Part shown: piece after piece, positions 39,353 through 47,245 of the stretch
How positions within the stretch are numbered: the first letter of the stretch is position 1
Layout of the letters: each line of letters starts with the position of its first letter
Virus record (IMG/VR): IMGVR_UViG_3300042923_000281
Location: 124,001 to 188,000 of that record
DNA from: a virus
Length of the DNA stretch: 64,000 nt
Direction: 5' to 3' (one strand)
Notes under the pieces: generated by a model
Seen by the model: the letters and a program-made list of their open reading frames with translations, nothing else
Databases searched by the model: none
Told to the model about the DNA's origin: nothing
Translations under genes and position numbers: made by a program

Positions 39353-40054
39353 TTACTGTTCCGAGTTGTTCTCGCCACCAGTGATGACCTGGATTTTGGT
39401 AGCGCCGGCGCGGGCAGTCATCACGTTCTCGCCAACGGTACGGATACCGGCAGCATCAAACACGCGGATTGCTGTAGCAGCGTCGATGGCCAGACGAGTC
39501 AGGTCGTCGTTCTCAATGACCAAAGCCAGGTCGCTAAGCACGATGCCTTTCTTCTCCAGTGTGTCTTTGGCTGTCTTCAGAATGGCGTCTTCGATTTCTG
39601 CCGGGTTGGCATCAACCACGTCCAGGTCACGGGTCAGCTCAGTCGTCACTTCACGCAGCATCTTGTCGATGATGATGTTCTCAGCCATCTCGTAACGGCT
39701 GCCGACGGTATCAGCAGAGAGTTCGAGAGAACCGCCCATCTTGCCAAGGTAACGCGCTTCGCTGATAAACCGGATCGGATCAGTGATCGTGTAGGTGTAC
39801 GACATCTTGGCCATACTCAAGACCTTCTTGGAGAATTGGGTCTTGAACTGAGTACCGCCAGCCATCGGCCAGTTCGGCAGTGCTACGTTGTAGCCGCACG
39901 GATTACCGGTGTGCTTGGGCACGGTGGAGGCCACCGCGAGCTTTTCCCAACTGGCGCCACAGTTGCTGGTCGACAGCACGTGGACGTTTGACGGGGTACG
40001 GCTGCAACCGGCAATGGCCAGCATGAGGAGTACAGCTACGACAACATTTTTCAT
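39353..40054 (-). CDS. Lipoprotein with Band-7/SPFH-like domain
   Basis: A 233-residue protein. The start MKNVVVAVLLMLAIAGCSR gives a signal with lipobox A-I-A-G-C and lipidated Cys17. The mature domain follows the SPFH (prohibitin/HflK-type) pattern: a strand YTYTITDPIRFI, helix MAENIIIDKMLREVTTELTRDLDVV, then NPAEIEDAILKTAKDTLEKKGIVLSDLALVIEN. SPFH proteins form oligomeric membrane rings that control proteases or membrane domains. The ATG at 40054 overlaps the stop of the two-helix membrane protein at 40051-40260, a likely partner. Confidence 0.7.
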   Translation of the reverse strand: MKNVVVAVLLMLAIAGCSRTPSNVHVLSTSNCGASWEKLAVASTVPKHTGNPCGYNVALPNWPMAGGTQFKTQFSKKVLSMAKMSYTYTITDPIRFISEARYLGKMGGSLELSADTVGSRYEMAENIIIDKMLREVTTELTRDLDVVDANPAEIEDAILKTAKDTLEKKGIVLSDLALVIENDDLTRLAIDAATAIRVFDAAGIRTVGENVMTARAGATKIQVITGGENNSEQ

Positions 40055-40260
40055 TTGAAGCTCCAGAGTTTGATGGTGTAAACGACACCGGCGTAAAGTA
40101 CAACGATTGTCACGACTGCATAGAACAGCCACGTGCCCCAACCCAGCGAGAAGCTATTGCCGGAGTTCTGAAACGCGGTGTATGCCAGTCCAAGGATGAC
40201 AACCCAAAAGACCACAACAGCAAACCGAGCTGCGTTGCGAGTATGGTTGATAGCTTTCAT
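40051..40260 (-). CDS. Small protein with two transmembrane helices
   Basis: A 69-residue protein with a basic N-terminus, transmembrane segments at about 13-31 and 44-63, and a short Gly/Ser loop between them. A hairpin membrane protein with both ends in the cytoplasm is likely. It overlaps the SPFH lipoprotein gene by four bases and follows thyA. A holin is conceivable because of size and topology, but there is no specific evidence. Confidence 0.75.
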   Translation of the reverse strand: MKAINHTRNAARFAVVVFWVVILGLAYTAFQNSGNSFSLGWGTWLFYAVVTIVVLYAGVVYTIKLWSFK

Positions 40261-40269
40261 TCCGTTTCC

Positions 40270-41895
40270 TTACACAGCTACCGGCATGTCCTTGGTAAGG
40301 GCCGGGTGGCTGTCGTAGTCGATGATCTCGAGGTCACTGATCTTGAAGCCGTCGATCGATTTGATCTCAGGGTTCAGTTTCAGACGAGGGATGCAGTCCT
40401 TCGATTCCAGTGTCAACTGGTGTTCGAGGGCTTGCACGTGGTTGGTGTACACGTGAGCGTCCACAGCAGCCCACACCAGCTCCAATGGAGCCATGTCGAC
40501 ACACTGGGCGATCATGTGGGTCAGCGTCGCGTACTGAGCCACGTTGAACGGTTGGCCGAGACCGAGATCGTTCGAGCGCAGCAACAGGAAGCAGTACAGA
40601 CCACGACGATGGATACCGGCTTCATCCAGACGACGGTGCATCTCTTCATCAGAGACCAACGTTTGAGCCTGATAATGAGTCCAGTCAGTCCAGGTGCGCA
40701 GTGCCATGTCCATCATGCCAGTCTGACGCTGTTTCTTCTCGAGGTCGTACTTGGCCAGCTCGACCTGATCCTGAGCGATCATGACACGCTGCTCCAGAGT
40801 CAACTCATGAGAGATGAACTGGAAGTACAGGTGGCACGGTGGCAGAGCCGCCTTCCATGTCAGCGCTGGGTTCCAGGCAGACACGATGATACGACGGCTG
40901 TTCGGATCGTGTTTCAGGAGCTGGATCGCATTGACCAGTTGGTCGATTTCACGGTGCACGATAAAGCGAGGCACATCAGCAATGACCGTGAAGATCTTGC
41001 GCAAGCCTTCATCGTTGTGATAACGCGCCCACAGCGTACCGCCATCGTTGTAGACGTCGTAGCCCTTATCGCCTACTTCGTCGAACGACACCTTCACGAC
41101 ATCAGTGCGTACGTAGCCTTTCTCACTGGCTACCTTGTCCAGTTCAGCCAGCAAGGCGGCTTCACCTTGTGGCAGACCCACTGGAGCGATCTCACCACGG
41201 TAGGTATAACCCTGTTGGTAGTACTCGTGCAGGCCAGTCTGGGACACGATTTGGGTGTCTTGCCAGTGACGCCACTGTGGACCATAGCCGCCTGGACCAA
41301 TGTCACCATCGACCAGTACCCGCAGAGCAATACCCAGTTCAACCGCGATGTAGTTGATGATCGCCTCGACACTGGCGAACTCGGCGGTACTGCCGTAGAC
41401 AGCCACCGTCTTCTTCAGGCTTTCCTTCAGCGTGATCTTGACGACGCACTTGCCGTAGGTGTTGATCCCCTTGCCTTCCTGGATCTTGGCCAGATTGTCA
41501 GGCGTGGTGATGTTGACCGTGCCTTCATCGCCATCGAACTTGCGAGTGATGAGGTGAACGAGTTCTTCAAGGTCACGGATGTGGTACCTGCCCGAACCCG
41601 GGATCAACCAGCTGTTCCAGATACCGATCTTCTGGTCACGCAGTTCCTTGATGCTGGAACTACCCCCACAGAACCAGAGCATCTCGCGCTCAGCGGTGTC
41701 CTGCATGCCTTTGGTAGTCAGGCGAGGAGAACGCTTGTTCAGGAGGCTGTAACGAGCCAGACGCCCGACCACGGCGTGAGTGCCTGTGCCAGTACGGTCA
41801 CCCTTGAAGTTACCGTTGTGCAGCACGTCTTCGATCAGGTTGTGGTACTGATCATCGGTGGGGGTCAGACGAGTGTTAACTACGAATGGACTCAT
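40270..41895 (-). CDS. thyA: Thymidylate synthase, expanded with insertions
   Basis: A 541-residue protein, about twice the usual 264. It makes dTMP from dUMP with methylene-tetrahydrofolate. Conserved blocks in order: GDRTGTGT (32-39), EMLWFCGG (71-78), GIWNSW (91-96), GDIGPGGYGPQW (197-208), SRRIIVSAWNP (333-343), catalytic Cys354 in PPCHLYFQF, LRSNDLGLGQPFN (439-451) and DAHVYTNH (479-486). Three long inserts, about 100-195, 225-310 and 361-430, separate them. Asn451 is the residue that marks preference for uracil. The start at 41895 has AAGGA; a nearby upstream ATG does not. Whether it methylates or hydroxymethylates is undecided. Confidence 0.9.
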   Translation of the reverse strand: MSPFVVNTRLTPTDDQYHNLIEDVLHNGNFKGDRTGTGTHAVVGRLARYSLLNKRSPRLTTKGMQDTAEREMLWFCGGSSSIKELRDQKIGIWNSWLIPGSGRYHIRDLEELVHLITRKFDGDEGTVNITTPDNLAKIQEGKGINTYGKCVVKITLKESLKKTVAVYGSTAEFASVEAIINYIAVELGIALRVLVDGDIGPGGYGPQWRHWQDTQIVSQTGLHEYYQQGYTYRGEIAPVGLPQGEAALLAELDKVASEKGYVRTDVVKVSFDEVGDKGYDVYNDGGTLWARYHNDEGLRKIFTVIADVPRFIVHREIDQLVNAIQLLKHDPNSRRIIVSAWNPALTWKAALPPCHLYFQFISHELTLEQRVMIAQDQVELAKYDLEKKQRQTGMMDMALRTWTDWTHYQAQTLVSDEEMHRRLDEAGIHRRGLYCFLLLRSNDLGLGQPFNVAQYATLTHMIAQCVDMAPLELVWAAVDAHVYTNHVQALEHQLTLESKDCIPRLKLNPEIKSIDGFKISDLEIIDYDSHPALTKDMPVAV

Positions 41896-42061
41896 GAACA
41901 ACATCCTTGAGAACGGAGAGGATAGTGCTTTGATGGCGCTTCATCTTTGCACTGATGAATTTACGGTGGGCGACTTTACGCTTCATCGACCAGTTGTTGT
42001 TGACCTTGGGGTATTCCTTCTGGATCACCTCAGCCAAGTTGATGGTACGGGTCTCGATCAT
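41876..42061 (-). CDS. Small basic hypothetical protein
   Basis: A 61-residue protein starting MIETRTINLAEVIQKEYPKV. The centre is very basic (WSMKRKVAHRKFISAKMKRHQS). Start and stop both overlap neighbours (ATGA with 42058-42537; about 20 bases with thyA), the normal pattern in this operon. Nucleic-acid binding is plausible. Confidence 0.7.
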   Translation of the reverse strand: MIETRTINLAEVIQKEYPKVNNNWSMKRKVAHRKFISAKMKRHQSTILSVLKDVVHESIRS

Positions 42062-42537
42062 GACGACTTACCCATCAGGGTGCGCATCAATGCTTCGATG
42101 GCTGGGGTGTCGTAGCTGATCTGCTTGGCCACCTCATTGACTACGGCACCGGCTGGAGCTTCGTCATGCACTTCGATTTCCAGTAGCACGAACTTGCCAC
42201 ACCAGCTTTCCAACTCAGCGATCAGGTCATGGCCGCCGACCTGAGCATCTTCAGTGGTGTACAGATAACCGGTGACTTCGGACCAGTGATGGATGCACTT
42301 GGCCGATACCGCACCAGCGCCCATGACCTGCTCGAGCGTCAGTTCGGTAGCGTGCTCCACAGAGGTCAGTTCACGATCATTGACCCAGTAGCGCATGGTG
42401 ACGTACTTGCCACTGAACTGGTTCATGTACTCGGCCAGTTCTTGGTCGTGCACGTGGAGACAGCAATGATCGGCGTACTGGTCTCGGAGCTTACCGCCAA
42501 GCAGGTAGACATTACCCGTCACGGATTCAATGCTCAC
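42058..42537 (-). CDS. Hypothetical protein, GTG start
   Basis: A 159-residue acidic protein starting with GTG, overlapping the stop of the 37-residue gene by GTGA. It includes HCCLHVHDQELAEYMNQF and a beta-rich KYVTMRYWVND...KFVLLEIEVHDEA pattern that occurs twice, so the protein may be an internal duplication of one beta unit. Family unknown. Confidence 0.78.
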   Translation of the reverse strand: MSIESVTGNVYLLGGKLRDQYADHCCLHVHDQELAEYMNQFSGKYVTMRYWVNDRELTSVEHATELTLEQVMGAGAVSAKCIHHWSEVTGYLYTTEDAQVGGHDLIAELESWCGKFVLLEIEVHDEAPAGAVVNEVAKQISYDTPAIEALMRTLMGKSS

Positions 42538-42647
42538 TTGACCTCCTTGTGGACCGTACAGCGGTTGTAAAGCGTCTCGTAGGGGAACAGGCCATCAATG
42601 ATGACAGCGATCCGGCTACAGAGACGACAGATGGCGACAGGCTTCAC
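42534..42647 (-). CDS. Tiny Cys-rich protein of 37 residues
   Basis: A GTG-initiated gene in the gap between 42537 and 42650. The protein starts MKPVAICRLCSRIAVIIDGL and ends with CTVHKEVK. The C-x2-C...C-x2-H spacing suggests a small zinc-binding knuckle. GAGGA from the end of the upstream gene is correctly placed before the GTG, and its TGA overlaps the next GTG start (GTGA), so it fits the operon. Confidence 0.65.
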   Translation of the reverse strand: MKPVAICRLCSRIAVIIDGLFPYETLYNRCTVHKEVK

Positions 42648-42649
42648 GA

Positions 42650-42871
42650 CTAGGTCCTCGGGATACGGATGATCAGTTCCACGTACTCTTCGTGATTAGG
42701 GTCAACGAACACCACGTTGTCACCGTTCTCAGTGAAGCGATGGACCGCGTCAGCCAGATCGTTAGGCAGACCTTCAGAGGCATGAAAGCCAGTGCCGTCA
42801 AAGATCGCTTCTTCAATCGCTTCGTAGTTGTCCAGCAGGATAGCGCCTACCGGCTCTTGGTTAATGCTCAT
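42650..42871 (-). CDS. Small acidic hypothetical protein
   Basis: A 73-residue protein starting MSINQEPVGAILLDNYEAIEE. Acidic throughout, with a beta-like end (DNVVFVDPNHEEYVELIIRIP). It overlaps the upstream gene by four bases. No motif. Confidence 0.73.
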   Translation of the reverse strand: MSINQEPVGAILLDNYEAIEEAIFDGTGFHASEGLPNDLADAVHRFTENGDNVVFVDPNHEEYVELIIRIPRT

Positions 42872-43197
42872 TCCACTTCCTCCGGGTTAGGTATATCCAT
42901 GATCATGCCGAGTGTGTACTCATGGACGTCTACATCGTAGCGCATGAAGTCCTGAGTGCTGATCGCCAGCCTGTAGTCTTTACGGAACTCTTCCAGCAGG
43001 GCGGGGCGCTCCTCAAGAGGCTTCTCTTGGATCTCACGCAGTTTGGCCCGGACGGCATAGCAGAACTTGAACAGCTCCGCTTTGGCTTCCGGGTCTTCCT
43101 TGGCGTACAGAGGCTCTTCTTTGAGATGCCTGACCTGCTTCTTGATAAGCTTGGATGACTTCCAGTTCTTCAACGCGAAATCGGTGTCGCTCTCCAT
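42868..43197 (-). CDS. Hypothetical charged helical protein
   Basis: A 109-residue protein starting MESDTDFALKNWKSSKLIKK. Long charged helices (KEEPLYAKEDPEAKAELFKF, LREIQEKPLEERPALLEEF). GGGAGGTAA lies just before the ATG at 43197. No recognised family. Confidence 0.75.
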   Translation of the reverse strand: MESDTDFALKNWKSSKLIKKQVRHLKEEPLYAKEDPEAKAELFKFCYAVRAKLREIQEKPLEERPALLEEFRKDYRLAISTQDFMRYDVDVHEYTLGMIMDIPNPEEVE

Positions 43198-43198
43198 C

Positions 43199-43327
43199 TT
43201 ACCTCCCAGAGAACACAGCAAGGCCAATTGCTACTACAATGAGGAACGCCATACCCTTCAACACATTCAACTGACGCTGACGCATCTTGCGGGCTTCTTT
43301 CATCTTCTTACGGTGTTTAACAGTCAT
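43199..43327 (-). CDS. Small membrane protein of 42 residues
   Basis: A short gene filling the gap between 43197 and 43324. It starts MTVKHRKKMKEARKMRQRQL, a strongly basic helix, then a single transmembrane segment at about 24-40 (MAFLIVVAIGLAVFSG). The positive N-terminus would stay in the cytoplasm. The ATG overlaps the upstream stop (ATGA) and its end supplies GGGAGG for the next gene. Confidence 0.7.
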   Translation of the reverse strand: MTVKHRKKMKEARKMRQRQLNVLKGMAFLIVVAIGLAVFSGR

Positions 43328-43728
43328 TTGAAGTCGTACCAAAAAGGATTCACTGCTACAACACCCGACTCCCTGAACAGTGGTTCGACGGTATTGATTC
43401 TGTAAACACAGAACCCAGCGCCGCGAATACCACCTTGACGGTTCATTGCGGATTCAAGCATGTAGATTGCATAATTGCCCACCCGGTGCCCTGGGTGATT
43501 GACAAGGTCTCGCCGTTGAATACCAACGAGCATCGGTGCAAAGACCAGATGGAGTGCGTTCGTTGCATGAAGGTCATGTACCGTCTCCGGCCACTCACCT
43601 ACCCAATCCGGAACAAAGTCGTTCAGGCAGCGTATCCAGAGCTCAAAGCGACTGACTTGCTTATAGCTCTGGACATCGTGTCGACATTGTTCCTTAAACG
43701 CATCCAGTGCTGCTTCAAACACACTCAT
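43324..43728 (-). CDS. Hypothetical protein
   Basis: A 134-residue protein starting MSVFEAALDAFKEQCRHD. It has a helical N-terminal half with several Trp residues and a C-terminal half with GNYAIYMLESAMNRQGGIRG. Overlaps neighbours at both ends by four bases. Not recognised. Confidence 0.77.
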   Translation of the reverse strand: MSVFEAALDAFKEQCRHDVQSYKQVSRFELWIRCLNDFVPDWVGEWPETVHDLHATNALHLVFAPMLVGIQRRDLVNHPGHRVGNYAIYMLESAMNRQGGIRGAGFCVYRINTVEPLFRESGVVAVNPFWYDFK

Positions 43729-44012
43729 TGCCTTCCCTCATGAAGAAGTAGTACCCGCGCCATGTCCATCAACTCACAGGAGTCGTTGGTCATGAAGTCA
43801 CGGGCAAATGCGATCGCGCCTTCGGTGTCACCTTGATACTGCTCGGTGTCAGGCCCTATCAAGAAGAGCTCAAACGGACGACCCTTCAGCACGACAGTGT
43901 GACGTTGCAGCGGGAAGACCCCAGGACGAGTCAACATGGCGATCTTGTCCGGGTCATCGGTGACCCACACTTGTGTCGGCCCTTCCTGCTTACTGATAAA
44001 TGTACGTTCCAT
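43725..44012 (-). CDS. Hypothetical protein
   Basis: A 95-residue protein starting MERTFISKQEGPTQVWV. GAGGA lies before this ATG. The N-terminal 60 residues are beta-like with a VVLKGRPFELFLIGPD segment; the end is helical (DMARVLLLHEGRQ). It lies downstream of the terminator at 44082-44103 and so starts a transcription unit; I see no clear TACATTAY box in front of it. Confidence 0.75.
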   Translation of the reverse strand: MERTFISKQEGPTQVWVTDDPDKIAMLTRPGVFPLQRHTVVLKGRPFELFLIGPDTEQYQGDTEGAIAFARDFMTNDSCELMDMARVLLLHEGRQ

Positions 44013-44081
44013 AGCGGCATCCTCGTGGTTACCTATTTGATAGGTCACATCTGTTCAAAAACACATGTCAGACGGCATAAA

Positions 44082-44103
44082 GGCGAGAGCCGAAGCCCTC
44101 GCC
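44082..44103 (-). terminator. Hairpin terminator followed by TTTATGCCG
   Basis: GGCGAGGGC-TTCG-GCTCTCGCC on the minus strand (one mismatch) followed by TTTATGCCGTCTG, past the stop of 44116-44778. Confidence 0.8.
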
Positions 44104-44115
44104 CTCATGTCACCC

Positions 44116-44778
44116 TTAGGCAGCGCGTGTAACGATACCAGCACGCACGCCATGGAAGGATTCGCCCAACTTGAAGTTGGTGTAGAACGGCACGCCCTTG
44201 TACGAGTTCTCGACCGAGTCCACACAATGGATCGGACGGGTGAACCGTGCAAACTCGAACGCCGTCAGGTCGAACCGCTGTTGAGCAGTCAGGTCCTTGT
44301 AGGCAATCGGGGTCAGGACGGACGGCATGCTGCGCAATGCAATATCGACCGACTCGTCAGCTTCCTCTCCTAAGCTGAGCGTGTCGAGCCAATACATTTC
44401 GCGGCACGAGATCTGACTCACCGCACGATGACGGTTGAGCGCCGAAGAGATCTCATGGGCGGACAGAAGGGAAATGAACATCAGATCACCCGCCTTCATG
44501 TAGTTGATGGATTCACCCCGAATCTCATCGACTTCGCCCATCGCTTTGAACAAAGGATTCCATGTACCGGAAGTCCGGATGCGGAACGGTCTCGCTTTGC
44601 GCTCACTGAAGAGGGCTTGGACCGGTGTTGGCACTTTCCGCACATTGTCGCCAATCACGAAGAACTCTTTAACGTTCGGCATGCGCTGGATCAGGTTGGC
44701 AGCTTCCTCGTAGGAAGTCACAAACACGATGGCGTGGCCGAGCAGGGTCAACGGGTTGGCGTTATCTTGAGTTTTCAT
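44116..44778 (-). CDS. Hypothetical protein
   Basis: A 220-residue protein starting MKTQDNANPLTLLGHAIVFV. It has a Rossmann-like beginning (HAIVFVTSYEEAANLIQRM...EFFVIGDNVRKV) and a helical remainder. It could be a small nucleotide-binding domain, but no active-site motif is visible. It is the last gene before a strong terminator. Confidence 0.77.
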   Translation of the reverse strand: MKTQDNANPLTLLGHAIVFVTSYEEAANLIQRMPNVKEFFVIGDNVRKVPTPVQALFSERKARPFRIRTSGTWNPLFKAMGEVDEIRGESINYMKAGDLMFISLLSAHEISSALNRHRAVSQISCREMYWLDTLSLGEEADESVDIALRSMPSVLTPIAYKDLTAQQRFDLTAFEFARFTRPIHCVDSVENSYKGVPFYTNFKLGESFHGVRAGIVTRAA

Positions 44779-44823
44779 GGCTATCCCTTCTACTACTTGG
44801 TGGTTATGTTGGTGCAGATGACT

Positions 44824-45129
44824 TTATTCGTCACCCAAAGAGACGGGGTCTAGAGAGCAGGACATGTGGATGTTGCGCATGAACTTGATGGCATTGTCTG
44901 CCTCCCAAGCACTGGCCCCAACGTCACGAATCTCGAGGCGAATGAGCAGCTGTGTGAGCCGTACATTCACTTCTTCGGTGACAACCGGGATGAAACGCAA
45001 CTGAATGGACTTCATGATCCGCCATAGCGGTTTCATCTCACTCAATGCCACATAGGACTTGACCTTCTCAAGCTCGTTGGTGAATTGCTCCAGCTTGGAA
45101 AAGGTGTCGTACCAGGTTTGTTCGATCAT
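44824..45129 (-). CDS. Small helical hypothetical protein
   Basis: A 101-residue protein starting MIEQTWYDTFSKLEQFTNELEKV. Nearly all helical with possible coiled-coil heptads. It follows the SspB-like gene after seven bases and precedes 44116-44778. Function unknown; the close spacing suggests co-expression with the adaptor. Confidence 0.75.
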   Translation of the reverse strand: MIEQTWYDTFSKLEQFTNELEKVKSYVALSEMKPLWRIMKSIQLRFIPVVTEEVNVRLTQLLIRLEIRDVGASAWEADNAIKFMRNIHMSCSLDPVSLGDE

Positions 45130-45136
45130 TGTGTCC

Positions 45137-45619
45137 TCATGACCTTCTTTTGGCTACGAGTTGCAGTTCATCCTGCCCAGGCTGGGCATGCATCTCGGCG
45201 TCGGCAGCCTTTTGGGCTCTCTCGGCCAACTCGTGCTCGTTGCGAAAGCGTGACGCAGGCGGGTAAATCACCGGCGGTATGCTAATAATGTTCATGTGCC
45301 CATCTTCAGTCAGCACCCCACCGCTGTTAGCAGCGATCACCGCCTTGATGGCGTTGTACGGAATGCTCATGACGTGAGCGAGGTTATCAAACTTGACAGC
45401 GATGATCAGTTCAGCCTCATCGAAGTCCAGTTGGGTGGTGAAGCCAGGAGCAACGCACACGATGAAGTCGCCGCCGTCCTGTTTCAATGACGCTAGGACT
45501 CCGTCCTTCAGAACGGTGTTGTCCACAATGAGGCAAGCCTGTACCGAACGCTCATTGAAGTAATCAATGGACGCTCGGATCAAGTGCTTACTCCAGAGTG
45601 ACACGGGAGTGCGATCCAT
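45137..45619 (-). CDS. sspB: SspB-like ClpXP adaptor
   Basis: A 160-residue protein, the length of bacterial SspB (about 165). SspB carries ssrA-tagged proteins to the ClpXP protease. The core, residues 11-104, follows SspB block by block: KHLIRASIDYFNERSV, ACLIVDNTVLKDGVL, DGGDFIVCVAPGFTTQL, ELIIAVKFDNLAHVMSIPYNAIKAVIAANSGG. After a charged linker the C-terminus LQLVAKRRS resembles the ClpX-binding XB peptide (L-R-V-V-K type). Start at 45619; a TTG two codons upstream is unlikely. A phage copy could redirect host proteolysis or compete with the host adaptor. Confidence 0.78.
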   Translation of the reverse strand: MDRTPVSLWSKHLIRASIDYFNERSVQACLIVDNTVLKDGVLASLKQDGGDFIVCVAPGFTTQLDFDEAELIIAVKFDNLAHVMSIPYNAIKAVIAANSGGVLTEDGHMNIISIPPVIYPPASRFRNEHELAERAQKAADAEMHAQPGQDELQLVAKRRS

Positions 45620-45675
45620 AGACAAATACCTAAGGTTGCTTTATTGGAGTATTGCCATAAGATCACACTCCTACA

Positions 45676-46413
45676 TCAGTCCTCGCTGACCACTGCCAGA
45701 AACAGATCCGTGCCTTTGGAACTGGTCGGCTCAGAGACGAAGTAGATGTCCTTGTGCGTCGGGCAGGTGTTCAAGAACGACAGCGCAGCCAGCTCGATCA
45801 GGTCGTGGAAACCCTTCTTCGGATAGTACGTGTAGTTCTGATGGTCCGTGATGGTGCCGTAGTGCTCACCTTCGATGAAGATCTGGTGCTTGCCGATGGC
45901 GAAGTCCAAGGACAGCTCAGCCATCTCGATGAAATCATCCGAGTACTGCGTGTTGAACAACATCGGGAAGATCACGGCTGCCAGAGGCCCCAGTAGCTTC
46001 GGCGTGGCCACGAACTGATTGAGGTCGATGTTCTCGAACGCCAAACACTTCTTCTCAGCCGAGCCCCACTGCATGAATCGGTCCCCACCGACTCGCGCTG
46101 TAGTCACCCCACGCACATGCACATCCGACCTGACCAACGCTAGATCATCGTTGAACAACATCAGCACTTCAAAGGTGATCCCAGGCGTGCCCTTGAGTTC
46201 AAAGAACTCACGGACTTCCATCAGGCCTTCCTTCATCTGCACGCCCACCACCGTCACCTCGTGTTTCACGAGGGTCTTGGCTGCGGCGAGTGTGGCAAAG
46301 TGGTCACGGGGAGTAGGAGCCTGATCCACCAAGATCTCAAGCTCTGTGCTCAGGTCAATGACCAAGATGTCCAGCAGGGCCGCAAAGCCCAAGGTGTTAG
46401 AACGGTTATACAT
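45676..46413 (-). CDS. Hypothetical protein
   Basis: A 245-residue protein starting MYNRSNTLGFAALLDILVID. The ATG at 46413 has GGAGG five bases upstream. Alternating strands and helices with several DDL/DDF pairs; an enzymatic fold is possible but no family recognised. Its upstream neighbour overlaps the start by eight bases. Confidence 0.77.
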   Translation of the reverse strand: MYNRSNTLGFAALLDILVIDLSTELEILVDQAPTPRDHFATLAAAKTLVKHEVTVVGVQMKEGLMEVREFFELKGTPGITFEVLMLFNDDLALVRSDVHVRGVTTARVGGDRFMQWGSAEKKCLAFENIDLNQFVATPKLLGPLAAVIFPMLFNTQYSDDFIEMAELSLDFAIGKHQIFIEGEHYGTITDHQNYTYYPKKGFHDLIELAALSFLNTCPTHKDIYFVSEPTSSKGTDLFLAVVSED

Positions 46414-46816
46414 CGGAACCTCCACGGCTTCCTTGATTGGTTTCGATGGTGGTGATAGCCCACTCACCCTTCATGTACACGTATTCGTGAGAACCGTGCT
46501 CGAAACTCTGTAAATGTCCAACCACATCGCCAGTCGCAAAGTTAGCCTTGACCGAGAAGACGTGGGTGTAGTCTGGTGTATGGATGGTCCGGCGGACAAT
46601 GCCATTCTTGATAGCCAATGCCGGACGGAGGATGAAGTCCACACCCTCGATCCGAACGAGGTCAACAACGTGGGTGACGTTGATCAACTTCCTGCGAGCC
46701 ATGGTTGGCTTCTCACGCGGGTCCCACTGAGACTTCACCGGTGCGGTGGAGACAAAGTAGTCGCCCTTCGTGGCATGTAGACTGGCAATGGCCAAGGCCA
46801 AAGGCTTAGCTCGCAT
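46406..46816 (-). CDS. Hypothetical protein
   Basis: A 136-residue protein starting MRAKPLALAIASLHATKGDYF. The ATG at 46816 overlaps the previous stop and uses AGGAA from it. Basic first half (REKPTMARRKLINV), then beta-like strands with many His and Val residues. Not recognised. Confidence 0.75.
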   Translation of the reverse strand: MRAKPLALAIASLHATKGDYFVSTAPVKSQWDPREKPTMARRKLINVTHVVDLVRIEGVDFILRPALAIKNGIVRRTIHTPDYTHVFSVKANFATGDVVGHLQSFEHGSHEYVYMKGEWAITTIETNQGSRGGSDV

Positions 46817-47225
46817 ACGGTTCCTCCGGGATGGTAGCCAGTACGTCGAAGTAACGGGCCAGTGCATCTTCGGTGGTGGTGTTCTCATCACCCCACTTGC
46901 GACTGGTCTGGTCACGCAGTGGCAGGATCTTCTTGCCATCCACGAACACAAACACATCTTCAGCCAAGAAGGTCGTCTGGGAAGGCATCTTGACGATGGT
47001 CTCCCCAGTGGTCTCAGCTTGAAGGAAGATCAAGCGAGCTTTGTTCTGGAAGTCGTCAGGGTTGGCGTGAAACTCTTCCCAACCAATCGGCTCCTCTTGG
47101 GAGATGCGATCACCCAGCACGACCTGAAGGGCCTTGACGTGGCGAAGCGAAGGAACGCAGACGATGATACGGCCAACAGTAGGAGGCAGAGGGATGAACT
47201 CGGACTTACGCATATTGTCGAACAT
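46806..47225 (-). CDS. Hypothetical protein
   Basis: A 139-residue protein starting MFDNMRKSEFIPLPPTVGR. The first half has IIVCVPSLRHVKALQVVLGDR, which resembles a small alpha/beta domain. A second ATG four codons in is an alternative start. It comes right after the tandem hairpins at 47246-47358, so it needs its own promoter or readthrough. Confidence 0.75.
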   Translation of the reverse strand: MFDNMRKSEFIPLPPTVGRIIVCVPSLRHVKALQVVLGDRISQEEPIGWEEFHANPDDFQNKARLIFLQAETTGETIVKMPSQTTFLAEDVFVFVDGKKILPLRDQTSRKWGDENTTTEDALARYFDVLATIPEEPYAS

Positions 47226-47245
47226 GGTTTAGCTTCCGGAATAAG

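Noticed and set aside
40051-40260. Holin call for the two-helix membrane protein
   Set aside because: Topology fits many small membrane proteins and no endolysin or spanin gene is adjacent; it overlaps the SPFH-type lipoprotein gene instead.
40243-41910. Plus-strand open frame of 555 codons antisense to thyA
   Set aside because: The minus strand is unambiguous thymidylate synthase, so the antisense frame is a by-product of its codon usage.
45636-45660. GGCAATACTCCAAT as a promoter box
   Set aside because: The flank resembles other boxes but the core TACATTAY has three mismatches.
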